Source: Setomelanomma holmii
Lineage: Eukaryota; Ascomycota; Dothideomycetes; Pleosporales; Phaeosphaeriaceae
Reading direction: 5' to 3'
Assembly (NCBI GenBank): GCA_010015745.1
Contig: ML978171.1
Span: forward strand, 62,001-126,000
Length of the DNA stretch: 64,000 nt
Positions 1 to 10,804 of this stretch are shown in pieces. The position numbers were made by a program, and so were the translations under genes. The notes beneath the pieces are model-generated. The model was not told the DNA's origin. It ran no database searches and saw only the letters and a list, made by a program, of their open reading frames with translations. The number at the start of each line of letters is the position of its first letter. Positions within the stretch are counted from its first letter, which is position 1.

Positions 1-437
1 TGCTCTCCACCATATGCGATTGCTCTGAGTCTGTCATATTCTTTGCCGGAGACTTTGGCCTTCTTCCTTTTGCCTTCGTTGTCGATATCTGACAATCGCT
101 TTCGCGCGGTGACGGCAGGTACTGCGGAGCGCTGAGCGAGGATTTGGTCAACTTTGAGTGGCTTGTGTCGCTTATTGACTTCTTTTTGTATGTCTGCGGA
201 CCCGACTGTGTCGACTGCGAAAAGCTCGTCCGATGCCTTCTCTGCGATGACACCGCTGCGCGCTGTCAGCAAATCGTATATCTTGCTTGCAAAATAAACT
301 TACCCTTGAATAATCTGGTCCCGCACGTCTTCAAGACCGGTTTGAATCTGCGTGACGTCGACGTTTTTGCGCCAGGCCTTCTTGCCCTTGCGACTGGGCT
401 GCTTGTACTGCGCCGGCGCTGCGACTGTGTCTGCCAT
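1..437 (-). CDS. NOP53: NOP53-like ribosome biogenesis protein (N-terminal part)
   Basis: The minus-strand gene runs off the left edge, so only the N-terminal part is present. Exon 1 is 304-437 and exon 2 is 1-255, joined by a 48-bp intron with donor GTAAGT and acceptor CAG. The spliced start reads MADTVAAP, then SRKGKKAWRKNVDV, then GVIAEKASDELF and KPLKVDQILAQRSAVPAV, all in the order expected for the NOP53/GLTSCR2 family. NOP53 is a nucleolar 60S assembly factor that recruits the exosome cofactor Mtr4 for ITS2 processing; that role comes from the family. The Lys/Arg-rich stretch SRKGKKAWRK fits a nucleolar protein. The splice junction restores the conserved Gly-Gly-Val-Ile, which supports the model. 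The missing C-terminus lies outside the window. Confidence 0.88.
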
Positions 438-702
438 TGGAATCTGAGCGTGGAAATGTGAAGTTGTGGGTTCTCACAAAGATTAGAAAGTTGTACCAAA
501 ATTTCGGCTAGGATCGCCGCGCTACCGGGGGTCTCCACGCCCCTGCTTCGGCCGCCAACCGTTAGGTAGGCACAGGGAATCGACACTCCTATTCACACTT
601 CGCCCTGCCCCGCGTTCGACACACGACCACTAGCATTTAGATCGTGGTTCTCTACGACCCTTCTGTTCGATCGCACAATTCGCGGGTAGCTACTCTTTCA
701 TA

Positions 703-1535
<833 letters not shown>

Positions 1536-1971
1536 AGTCCTGCTAGAATGAAATACCTCAGTTCCATTCCGCTACCGCGCTTGTAATTATTTGGGTACGT
1601 TTCCGGTCCCAAGAGGATGTCATTGTGAGCAAGGCGTTATGGACATTGGGTGCATTCTCGAATCGATACTGCGTAGTCATGTAATCTGTAGTTGTATCAG
1701 CGCAACATGAACCGCATCGTCAAGTGACGTCATGTTGAATGTCACTTCGTCTGGGCTGTCTTGAATTTGGGAGTTGCATTGAGAGTCCGTCTATGCAGCT
1801 TTCCGCCAATGCCCTGCGCTTCACGCCAGACCGGAACGCCGGCTGTCGAGTCGACCAAATCCTGAATGGAACCGTGCTTTTACATGTACAAGAAGACTAC
1901 ACTGAGCCGTCATCGAGAAGAGTTGGGTCCATAAATGCTCGCTACGTATTAGAAGATCGTCGGTATCGTGT
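1536..1971. other. Convergent intergenic region, Ypt6/TOM20
   Basis: This stretch separates the 3' ends of two convergent genes. It presumably holds both 3' UTRs. I see no further gene or structured element in it. Confidence 0.6.
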
Positions 1972-2590
1972 TTATTCAAGGTCGCCTGCAGATCCAGATT
2001 CTGATGGTGTCTTGCTGCCACCCACTGGGATTGAGGTGTCGACTGCGATCATCTCCGCCAGGATGTCGAGAACAGGCTAGGATATGTTAGCGACCATTGC
2101 ATATGGTATAGAACCGAAAGCTTACCTTGGGAACCGTCTTGTCGTAGATGTTAATGAGCTCTCTTGGGTTGGGGTAGACCTTGAGCGCGCGGTAGAAACA
2201 TAGAGCAGCCTCAACATTATCTGCGCCTATACGGTGTCAGCAGTCTCCTTGCATAGTCGGTGAATTTGACATACCCTTCTGTACCATGCCCTCTCCTTGT
2301 GCGACCTCCTGCATAAAGTATGCCTCCACTTCCTCTGGATCCTTGGGGAACCCCTCCTCGTTCGCAAGCGCTACCGCTTCCCTGATCGCCTTCTTCTGTT
2401 CGGCGCCGTGTGCCTCCTCTTGCTCCTTGGCGGCGCGCTGTGTCCGCTTTGATTCGCGCTTCAATTGCCTGCGGAATTCTGGGTCGTTCCGTCGCTTGTG
2501 GTCGAAGTAGATGGCATATGCGAGAAAGCCTGTGACGACAGTGCCAACGCTGATGGCGGCGATGGTGGAGGGTTTTAATGACGAAGACAT
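1972..2590 (-). CDS. TOM20: TOM20 mitochondrial import receptor
   Basis: Three exons (2275-2590, 2126-2226, 1972-2076) give 173 aa. An N-terminal membrane anchor at about residues 9-28 ([19 protein letters not shown]) is followed by a basic, charged linker and the receptor domain. The domain includes [16 protein letters not shown] and a tail with PVLDILAEM. This matches TOM20, the outer-membrane receptor that binds amphipathic presequences and passes precursors to TOM40. The start at 2590 (MSSSLKP) places the anchor at the N-terminus as the family requires. An in-frame upstream ATG at 2761 would add about 57 residues without family support, so I reject it. The intron before PVLDIL has a GCTAAC branch point. 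The gene is divergent from EXO84, with about 265 bp between the starts. Confidence 0.93.
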
Positions 2591-2855
2591 GATGGAGTTG
2601 AAGCCGAGTTGAACAGGTGTATTTTGTCGTCGTGGAGAAACCGCAGCGGAGTGAGTGAGTGTAGGGGTGGGCGGCAATGGATGGTGTCGAGGAACTTTTT
2701 CGATGTTAGGGAAGGCACGATTCGAGGTGTTGGCCCGAGCTTCAGTGACCGCGGTCCGCATGCATGGGTACGTGTGTAGTTACCTGTCACGTCTGAACCT
2801 CGACACATTGACCATTCGCGCAATTCACCAGCAGACCCTAGATCTTGCAGGCAAG

Positions 2856-4972
2856 ATGTCGGACAAATCGAAAGGAATATCGCTGCGCAAGAAGCGCGAC
2901 AAGGACAAGAAGAAAGGACCGCCGACCATCAGCGCGCCGCGTCAGATCAGTGCGCCCATGCCCGCGGGTACCGGCGTAGCAGCTCCCAGCATTTCTAGCG
3001 GAGGCCGTCCTTCCACCGATTCCAGCAGGTCAAGGCAAAATAGAGGAGATGTTCCGCGAGAAAGGCCACAGAGAGCCGATAAGACGGCGGATCTGGTCAA
3101 GAGACGGTACTCCCAGAAGATTACGACATTGCCTAGCGACTTTGGCAATGGACCTATGCCGGATATACCGCAGATTCCGCGGGAATATCGAGAAAAGAGC
3201 CAGACGAGGGATGGCAGGCCGCCTCCAAGTGGTGACGGGAGCGGGTTGAGGGTTGACATGAAGGCACTACGAGATCCCAATTTGCGGGCCGAGCAGTGTA
3301 AGATATCTCTATCAAACATGCTTGCTCTACGCTGACCTTACCAAGATGTATCTTTGATCCTCGCAGACGCCTCCGAAGAAGACATTCGACATTTCCAGGA
3401 TGAGCTACGGAAGACCAAGCACCGCACCTCTGTCGACCTGCAGACCAATGTGTACCAGAATCGCACACAGTTTATCAAGATCAGTAAAGAAGCCGAGAAG
3501 CTCAAGAGCGAGATGCGCACCCTCCGTCAACTCATGTCTGACCTCACAACTACACTGGAGCAGACGGCCTCGGCCTCACATACTGACAATGATATGGCAA
3601 GCACGCGGAGGGCCAATCGAAGCTCGATCGGTGACCTTAATCAGTTACGTGCCGGTCAATTGCAGCAGTTGTACCGAGATGTGGAAGGCTCACAGAAGTA
3701 TCTTCCGCCAATTCCTGGACGCTTCATTGTGTGGAGATCGAAAAGGTGGTTCGAGCTGGACTCGGCCACCCTTAAAGCTAGGCGAAGAGTGCAGTTACTG
3801 CTTCTGAATGACCATCTGCTTGTGGCAGGCGAGAAGAAAGCGCGAAATGACGTCCCTGGTCAACGCGATGGCAACCGGTCTGCTGTAGAATATAAGGCGA
3901 TCTTATGTCTACCGCTGCAGGATGTCCACGTCACTCGAACACCAGAAGAACGAATCATAATTCGTGCAGGATCGGAGTCATTTACATACGACACCAAAAG
4001 AGATGATTTCCCGGACAAGTTGGCATTCGTCTCCACGTTTCGAAAGACAAAGGACGACTTGCGGAAGAGCCAAGAAGCTGAGGTGGAAGAGAAGGACCGC
4101 GTCCAGGACTCGTACAACCACTTACTCTCTCGCGATCCTGATATGGTACGGAAGACCGACCTCCTCGAAAATCTGCCTGAAGCTGTAAACACAAACCAGA
4201 TCAGCTCCTTCGTCGATATCGATGGTCAGCAGCGGAACATCCGATGGGTCGAGACTCAACTAGACGAATTAGATATAGAGATTGCTCTTCAGCATTTCGA
4301 CAACGCAGTCAACAAAGTGGAGAAGATGAAGGATCTCGCGAAGAACATCAGGGGCAATGAGATGGCGAAGGCTGTCGTTACTTTCAAAGTCAACGAGCGA
4401 GCAGCCAAGCTGGCCAATATCCTCATTAAACAGCTCGTCGAGAACAACAACTGGTTTACATCCGTCAAGCAGCATGTGGCATGGGTCGTCCGCCTTGGCT
4501 TCGAGGATCGTGCGCGGGAAGCATACCTTGAGGCTCGAGGAAATCTCATCAGGACGCGGACGCGGTATGTATTTTCTCCAGCCCTCCTCAATCCCAGTAT
4601 CATCGCTGACTTCATGCCAGACAATGCATCTTCGAAGGTAATCTCCCAGATTACATTTTCCAGATATCTTTCATCTATTTCACTGCCATCAAGAACACTG
4701 TCGACATGTTCCAAAAGTGCTTTCCGCAACAGCTCATGTCCGCTTGCGTGAAGTGGGCCAAAGAGCACGTCGATCACTTCAACATACTTTTGAAAAGACA
4801 GCTGAGTAGTGTGGACGAAGGCGGGAAGTTATGGACGGAATGCATGGACCTAGCACACGATCATGCAGGAATGCTAAAAGACGTGGGCCTCGATTTCACA
4901 GAACTGGTAGGCAGCGGTGTGAGGGAGGCGGAAGTGGCAAGAGATGAACCTGTTGGGTTGGGGTTGAGTTAA
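2856..4972 (+). CDS. EXO84: Exocyst subunit EXO84
   Basis: Three exons (2856-3297, 3346-4564, 4621-4972) encode 670 aa. The N-terminus is basic and low-complexity. It is followed by a coiled-coil segment around DASEEDIRHFQDELRK, a PH-like domain at about residues 270-400 (PPIPGRFIVWRSKRWFEL, then LLLLNDHLLVAG), and a helical C-terminal half ending in LDFTELVG. This is the architecture of EXO84, an exocyst subunit that tethers secretory vesicles to the plasma membrane. Splice sites were fixed by the family sequence: acceptor at 3345 restores EQYVSLILADASEED, and acceptor at 4620 restores TRQCIFEGNLPDYIFQISF. A shorter alternative acceptor after 3360 would drop eight conserved residues. Confidence 0.94.
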
Positions 4973-5521
4973 GGTCTCAATGCAACGGACGCGTTCTGGC
5001 CAGCGCCCGGCAGTATCGTCTGGCCCGCGCCTGGCAGACTCGACTGGCGCAAGAAATCCGTCTAAGGACCTGATACTGTCATCGTCGAAAGCAAGCTTAC
5101 AAGTTTACCGCGAACTGCTCATCACTATCAATGGTCAATCGACATATTGATTCTTTTGTCCCAAAGTGCATATCAACCTAGGCCACTTCAAGCGCCTCCG
5201 CCTTCGTTGTCTAGAGCACTCCCTTGGTCATCTGCTCATCCTTGAGGTCTCACCTTCAACTAGACTTTATCAGACTCGTCCTCACTGCTCCTGCCCTATG
5301 TAGCAGGCAAAAAGACGCTAAATGTGCTAGTGCGTCTGCAGTTGTCAGTGCTCCACAAGACCTCACTCTCACCTGTACAAGTTTGGGGCTTATTCGACAG
5401 CTTTGTCTCTCGTTTCTCAGCCTCCTTCTCCCCGACGAAAACCACGAGACAGTCATAGTAACAGTACCACCGATTCCTCGCACCAGCAACGACATCAGCT
5501 GCGCAAGCAATTACTGTCAAG
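4973..5521. other. Intergenic region, EXO84 3' end to Myb-like gene
   Basis: This tandem intergenic stretch holds the EXO84 3' UTR and the promoter and leader of the next gene. Short open frames at 5224-5646 have no recognisable content. No other feature is supported. Confidence 0.5.
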
Positions 5522-6644
5522 ATGCCTACAGACGAAGAGAACGTTCAGTATCTGTACCTCATGCTCGCCCATGCTGGCCCACCGATAGTAAGTCTTCCCT
5601 AGCATGCGCGATGTCGAGAATTCCAGACCGCTCTTGCGACTGCTAAGCACTGCATAGTATGCGCTCATGAATCGTATACTAACGACGTTCGCAGATCGAC
5701 TGGGATGCGGTCGGCGCGGCTATGGACCTGAAGAAAGGTGCCGTCACCAAGCGATGGTCCCGCCTCAAGCAGTCCATGGAGAAGGGCGAGCAGCCGGGCG
5801 GTCCTGTCTATCAGTTCCTTTGGCTGTGCCTCAAGCACTCCACCCGTGACAAGGTAAGTTCACGCATCGTTCCTGACCCTAATCTACTCGCAGTATAGAC
5901 AGCGACTAACGGTCGAGCGGGCTGTGGACTGGCAGGAGATCGCTGATGCCTGCGGCACCACATCTAGAGCGGCGAGCAAGCGTTATTCTCGCATGAAACA
6001 AGCCTTCGAGACTGGTGAAGCCGCGCCTGGCAGTAACTCCGCTTCGCCTGCGCCAAAGACACCCGGTTCAACATCTCGCAAGAAGAAATCACCTGCCGCA
6101 GATGATGATGGTGAGGTGACTCCGACTCCGACTCCGACTCCGACCCCAAAGCGCAAGCGCGCCACTCCAAAGAAGAAGACTGTCGAGGAGAACAAGATCA
6201 ACATCAAGCAAGACCCAGAGGTTGAAGACGAGGATGAGGCCATGGAGAATCATTCGCCGAAGAGGGGTAAGGTCACTAAGCCCAAAGTCAATCCCAAGCC
6301 TAAGGTAAATGGTAAAGCCATGGCCAAGAAGGAGGCAAGTGCCGCTACGACCGACACCGAAGCCACCACAATCGTCAAAGAGGAAGTTCAGGACGAGGAG
6401 AGCCAACACTTCGTTGATGCCAAAGAATGGCTCAATGACCTGGTCGGTGATCAGGAGAGTCCAGATGGTCGTAAGTACAATCCGTCCCAAATGCTGGACC
6501 AGCAGAGTTCTCAGCGGAGGCCGCTGACCACATCAGCTTGCTCCGCTACTACTACCGACTGCTCCAAGTGCCAGTGCCTAGCTCGAGAAGTCACTAACGT
6601 GCTCATGAGCAGGTGTCAACGATTGGCTCGACCAGAACGTCTAG
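5522..6644 (+). CDS. Myb/SANT-like nuclear protein
   Basis: Proposed exons are 5522-5587, 5695-5853, 5918-6470 and 6613-6644 (about 269 aa). The N-terminus holds two short helical repeats of Myb/SANT character: DWDAVGAAMDLKKGAVTKRW, and DWQEIADACGTTSRAASKRY about 60 residues later. Then comes a Lys-rich disordered tail with a Thr-Pro repeat, KRKRATPKKK and an EDEDEAMENHSPKRGK stretch, consistent with a nuclear DNA-binding protein. The target is unknown. Two model points are uncertain. Exon 3 may start at 5894 instead, adding eight residues. The last intron (6471-6612) has a GTAAGT donor and a CACTAACG branch point and gives the end VNDWLDQNV, but reading through to 6691 is also open. Confidence 0.75.
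6119..6148 (+). repeat. TCCGAC hexanucleotide microsatellite in coding sequence
   Basis: About four to five copies of the hexamer TCCGAC encode the alternating Thr-Pro stretch of the Myb-like protein. The repeat length is a multiple of three, so length change would keep the frame. Confidence 0.8.
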
Positions 6645-6964
6645 AGCTCGAGCAGCTTGTCGGCGTTGTGGATCTCACGGATACGATTTAAGGTTAGCGG
6701 TAGCGAGAACTGCATTGGAAGTCAAGAACTGGCTTGAATAACGTTGCTCATATACACAGGCTCTGTGTGCATCCCGGTATGGGGTCGGCGCTCAAAATCG
6801 GGGTTTTGATGGCCTTCACATATGAGGCAAGCTTGGTTGTCCGCCGTGGACTTGAATGTAGGACTGGCATCACGCGAGCATGCGCAATGTGATCACACGG
6901 CGCATTATTGCAGCGTACGCAGGTATTGTAGTCTCCGGTCCTAGACTCTGCCAAGCAGAATCAT

Positions 6965-7017
6965 AGATCCCCTCAATCTTCTTTCCCTTTCCCCTTCCTT
7001 TCCCTTTTCTTCCCTCA
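6965..7017 (+). repeat. Pyrimidine-rich tract
   Basis: An almost uninterrupted C/T run made of CTTTCCC-type units lies just downstream of the Myb-like gene. It could be a low-complexity 3' flank. No coding content is visible. Confidence 0.6.
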
Positions 7018-7136
7018 GTACCTCCCAAAAAGATTGTTCCACAATACCCCTCGATTAATGAGATCTCTATGGTTCGATCTGATGTACATGGATACTAGCA
7101 TCACAATCGGACCAACACTTTGCGCAAATTAGCAAA

Positions 7137-7248
7137 AGGAAAGAACAGAATCGCCTGTTAACGAGTATTAAACTGTCCATTTTGTTCCGAGATTGACATG
7201 ATTCGAACGTTCCGATGCAAGTGCCAGGTGGTATATGCTACTTTCCTG
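7137..7248 (+). repeat. Paired-block repeat, unit 1
   Basis: Block A is 7137-7157 and block B is 7237-7248. AGGAAAG at the left end is an exact inverted match to CTTTCCT at the right end. Confidence 0.55.
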
Positions 7249-7532
7249 CTTATGAAGTAAATTAGAGACTACATAAACATGCATCGGTTGAGATGGACTA
7301 ATGGTGAACCCAAATTGCTCTCTGGAAATTCTTTGCCTGTCAGAAGTAGCGCTTCAGGTCGTTGAAGCTTCCTTCCTTTGGCGCGCACTGAAATCGTTTC
7401 ACAGCACTTTCCTCGTCTTTGCAAAAAGATGGAAGAGTTCAGCATACCTACGAGGGTCCTTTCATGGTTCGAGTCAACACGTAAGAAAAGCGTCTTCTAA
7501 ATTATATTGATAATCCACTGCAGAGACAAAAT

Positions 7533-7639
7533 GTAAAGAACAGGTACGCCTGCAACGTATAGCGAGGCATTAAATATATTGAAAAGTCGACAGCCATGAA
7601 TCCAGTTGCTCGAACAAGACGGTGAAAGCTACTTTCCTG
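7533..7639 (+). repeat. Paired-block repeat, unit 2
   Basis: Block A reads GTAAAGAACAGGTACGCCTG, with the hairpin CAGG-TACG-CCTG intact. Block B is 7628-7639. The left terminal stem is shortened by a mismatch. GCAAC just after A is complementary to GTTGC at about 7606. Confidence 0.55.
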
Positions 7640-7884
7640 CTTGCAAGGTGAGTTGACGACTATTTGAACCAACTGTAGACGCGATGGAAAGTTCGCTGTG
7701 CCATCATTAACCATTGCGTTAGTGGAGGCCGCGCTGCACAGCGGCACTTCCTTCCTTCAACGCACATTGCATGCCTCCTTCCCCAACACCGGCAGGACCA
7801 CCAAAAAATAACGACAGACTTCATGGGAAACACATGAGTATGAGTCGAACAAAAGACCCATGTAACACAACACTGCAATCAAAA

Positions 7885-8000
7885 AGGAAAGAGCAGGCGT
7901 CCCTGCGATGGAAAACGACACGACGGGGACAAACACGCTGGCACGCTCGGAAAGTACAGGACAAAGGACGACGGAAATTTCGGGTAAAGCTACTTTCCTG
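7885..8000 (+). repeat. Paired-block repeat, unit 3
   Basis: Block A reads AGGAAAGAGCAGGCGTCCCTG. The hairpin stem CAGG/CCTG is kept while the loop differs from unit 2. Block B is 7989-8000, and the 7-bp terminal inverted match is exact. Confidence 0.55.
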
Positions 8001-8189
8001 AGAAATCATGAAGTCTTTAGAGATATATACACGACATTAAAGATGTGTATGCGAGGAATGAGTGTGCTGGTGTCTGCGTTGCACCTCTTCGCTGCACCTA
8101 CCCATTACTTCGTCGTGCCTCTCATCCCTCTTTCCTCAACATCAACACATCAATCAAAAAGGAAACATAACAATCTGCGCTAAGTCACA

Positions 8190-8211
8190 AGGAAGTACGT
8201 ACGTACTTCCT
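8190..8211. repeat. 22-bp perfect palindrome
   Basis: The sequence has an AGGAAGTACGT half-site followed immediately by its exact reverse complement. It lies between repeat units 3 and 4. It could form a perfect hairpin or bind a dimeric protein; nothing more is shown. Confidence 0.85.
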
Positions 8212-8238
8212 CAAATTACCTCGCACCCACAAAAAAAA

Positions 8239-8257
8239 GGAAAGAGCAGGTCTACCT
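8239..8257 (+). repeat. Solitary block A (unit 4, no clear block B)
   Basis: It reads GGAAAGAGCAGGTCTACCTC after an A-run. About 100 bp on there is only TCTTTTCTC near 8327, which may be a decayed block B. The self-complementary core AGGT/ACCT survives. Confidence 0.45.
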
Positions 8258-8355
8258 CTATTACAAACAACCAAAAAGAGATTTGAATGTCATAAGATCG
8301 GAGAAGACTGTGGATTGATTTCAAGTCTTTTCTCAAGAAGTTTCATACGTAAAAA

Positions 8356-8476
8356 AGAAAGAACAGGTACGCCTGCGACGAGATAAGACTAACCTGCAAC
8401 GCTTTGAATTGACGCGGACAAGAAGTAATGAATGATATGTTGGGCCAGTTTCACTTTCGTATATACTACTTTCCTG
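8356..8476 (+). repeat. Paired-block repeat, unit 5
   Basis: Block A reads AGAAAGAACAGGTACGCCTG, identical to unit 2 over the hairpin core. Block B (TACTACTTTCCTG) ends at 8476. The spacing again is about 100 bp. Confidence 0.55.
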
Positions 8477-8789
8477 ACAAGCTGGACAATCGGACGATAT
8501 ATATCGAGACACAAGCACATGACTGCAGTGTGAAACTTTGCCGACGTGATTTTTTAACATGCTGAGGCTTCGTCGGCGTCCTTCCCCCTTCCGCTGGATG
8601 TCACTTCCGGAGGGCAAAATCGCATGCAGATGAAGCAGGAACGGGCGACGCGCTAGAAGGTGCCAAGAATCACAACGATTGGGTTAAACAGGCGGTTTTC
8701 ATGTACAAGAAGCTGGCAGGTTGAGCCTGTTGGTATTCATATGTACTTACATCGCACCAGGTTTGCGGCTCCTGGGGAGCGCCTTTGAC

Positions 8790-10019
8790 CTACGGCTTCA
8801 ACACAAGCTTTCCAGTCGTCTTCCTGCTCTCAATGTCCTGTGTTGCACGCACGACATCGCTCAATGGATACACATCGTGGATCTTAACCTTCAAGCCATC
8901 TTTCTCGATGAACTTCCACAGTTCTGTCGCAGCCTCTTGCAGCTCCTCGCGTGTCGCGATGTAGTTGAACAGCGTTGGTCGGAGGAGCTTAGCGTTCTTT
9001 GGTGAAAGACGACTGAAAGTGAATCAGCAATTCGAGTGTTTCGGTGATTCGAGTCATCGCATGACTTACGCAAGAGCGAGTCCAGTGACTGGGCCCGATG
9101 CATTTCCGAAGCTCACCATGGTGCCCTTCCTCCTCACCACAGCCAGACTGCTGTCAAATGTCGACTTGCCCACCGAATCGAACACTGCATGAACGCCCTC
9201 ACCACCAGTGATCTCCAATACCTTCTTCACGAACACGTCTCGATCCTCCTCATGATACTCAAGCACAACCTCGGCACCGTTCTCCTTAGCAAGTGCTCTC
9301 TTTTCTTCCGTACTGGCAGTGGCAATGACATGCGCGCCAACTGCTTTGAGCAACTGACACAGCCAAAGTCCTACACCACCGGCTGCAGCAGTCACAAGCA
9401 CCCACTCGCCCTTCTTGACTGGGTGGGCGTCACGGATCAAGGTTACTGCGGTCAAGGCTTGAAGCACAGAGGCTGCGGCAGTCTTCGTGTCGATGGAGTC
9501 CGGAATAGGGACCGTGTAATTGCTCGTCACTGGCGTGTACTCGGCATAAGCGTATTGGCCCATGTAGACAACGCGTGTGCCGACTGAGAGGTCTGATGGA
9601 ACATTGGGTCCAACGGCCGCGATAGTGCCTGAGCCTTCTCTACCCAGGATGTAGGGAAATGAAGGTGGCTGGTAGACCCCAGAGCGGAAGTAGCTGAGAT
9701 TTTTGCGTTATAATCTGCTCTATGAGGTGTAAGGAAATACTCACGTGTCGATGTAGTTGATGCCGATGTAGTCATTCTTGACGAGCACTTCGCCTTCTTT
9801 GGGCTCGGGTACAGGTACATCGGTCTTGTACTGCAGAACATCGGTTCCACCAGTCTTCTCGATCTGAACCGCCTTCATGGTCTTTGGAAGTGACGACATT
9901 CTTCTGGCCCCTGCAAATGTGGGCTTGAGGTGTTGGTTGAAGGAAGCTAACCTTGTCGTTGCAATTGAGGTAGTGGAAAGTAGTCTCGTGGTCCGGGCAG
10001 CGCGTGATGCTAAAGTCAT
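8790..10019 (-). CDS. Quinone oxidoreductase (zeta-crystallin/ZTA1 type), probably mitochondrial
   Basis: Three exons (9745-10019, 9070-9693, 8790-9012) give 373 aa. The first 42 residues are rich in Arg, Ser, Thr and Ala and lack acidic residues, as in a mitochondrial presequence. The catalytic part begins at about MKAVQIEKTGGTDVLQY. It follows the zinc-free medium-chain dehydrogenase pattern: NYIDTYFRSGVY, GREGSGTIAAVG, and the NADPH-binding AAAGGVGLWLCQLLKAVGA. The ending IESRKTTGKLVLKP is typical of the family. These enzymes reduce quinones and reactive carbonyls with NADPH. Splice junctions restore IDTYFRSG and LALARLSPKNAKLLRPT. An internal Met at about residue 41 could give a cytosolic form. 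Confidence 0.92.
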
Positions 10020-10804
10020 GGATCGTGTAGCCTCAGGTTAATCTTATGCTCGACTGAACTAGAAGGACAGCTGTAACGTTATTTGAGGTGTTGATGATAA
10101 ATGCGCAGGGGGGCGCGGCATTATTTCCGAAACATCTCCACCTACCAGATGAGGGGCATGTCGACCCCGCGCAAACGTCATTGCTATCGCCATTTACGAT
10201 TTCTCATGAGCGACACCACAGACTTAGATTATTTCGGCCCTGTTCAGCATCGAAGCTCAGAGCCCGCTGGAAAATGAGGCTCTGTGGTATGGCAGCGATG
10301 ATCCAGGAATGTCTACCTAGACATTAATCATCTCGGCTAACACCCCGCATGTGGGTCACAAATCCGGCAGAAGATCACGACTCTTCTTGACACAACCTAT
10401 GCATCTGCAGTAATCGTTGTGTATCATTCTTTTCACCGGCCATCTCATTTCAAGGGCTATCATCTGAAGTTGCTTGCCTTGAGCGATGCTCTCCATCTGC
10501 AATGGAAGGCGACTGGCATTTGAGGATAATGAGTCGACATAGCACCACCTCGCAGATGGGGCTCTGTGCAAGCAACGGCTGTCATAATTTCACGTCTCGC
10601 CGTGCGATATATCGTGAAGCAAGTCTTGGTATTCAAGCGCGATCACTGTGTTGCGGCAAGAGGTACTGTACGGTACGGAAGTTGCAGGCATGACAAAGCG
10701 ATTTACTCCTTCTTTCACGCCATCTACGAACATCACAACATCACATCCTTTGCGACATTTCATTACGACTTCTTACAGCCAGAATATTGCTTTCGTTTAT
10801 CACA
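10020..10804. other. Divergent intergenic region
   Basis: This stretch separates the start of the minus-strand oxidoreductase from the start of the plus-strand paralogue cluster. It should contain both promoters. No motif stands out and the short open frames are not convincing. Confidence 0.5.

Larger units (their letters stand above)
7137..8476 (+). repeat. Degenerate direct repeat with two paired conserved blocks
   Basis: Block A (consensus AGGAAAGARCAGGYRYCCTG) occurs at 7137-7157, 7533-7552, 7885-7905, 8239-8257 and 8356-8374. Block B (GCTACTTTCCTG or close) occurs at 7237-7248, 7628-7639, 7989-8000 and 8465-8476. Four A blocks are followed by B after about 100 bp, and the A-B pairs recur every 360-470 bp. 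Sequence between them is poorly conserved, apart from patches such as ATGAAGT with a nearby AGAGA after two B blocks. A starts with AGGAAAG and B contains CTTTCCT, so the ends can pair. A also contains a short hairpin, CAGG-NNNN-CCTG. It could be a tandemly duplicated structured RNA, or a MITE-like element with 7-bp inverted ends. Neither is established. Confidence 0.6.
6645..8789. other. Gene-free convergent region containing a paired-block repeat
   Basis: About 2.1 kb lies between the 3' end of the Myb-like gene and the 3' end of the quinone oxidoreductase gene. It contains a pyrimidine-rich tract at about 6965-7017, the repeat described separately (7137-8476) and a 22-bp palindrome. Open frames here are short, overlap on both strands and show no recognisable protein content, so I call none of them genes. 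Confidence 0.7.

Noticed and set aside
2591..2761. N-terminal extension of TOM20 from an upstream ATG
   Set aside because: TOM20 carries its membrane anchor at the extreme N-terminus; the extension would bury it and looks like leader sequence.
7200..7230. Possible tRNA T-arm (ATTCGAAC-like) on either strand
   Set aside because: No flanking acceptor stem, D-arm or anticodon arm can be built around it.
7301..8286. Several small open frames in the repeat region
   Set aside because: They cross the repeat blocks in different frames and share no protein similarity between repeat units.
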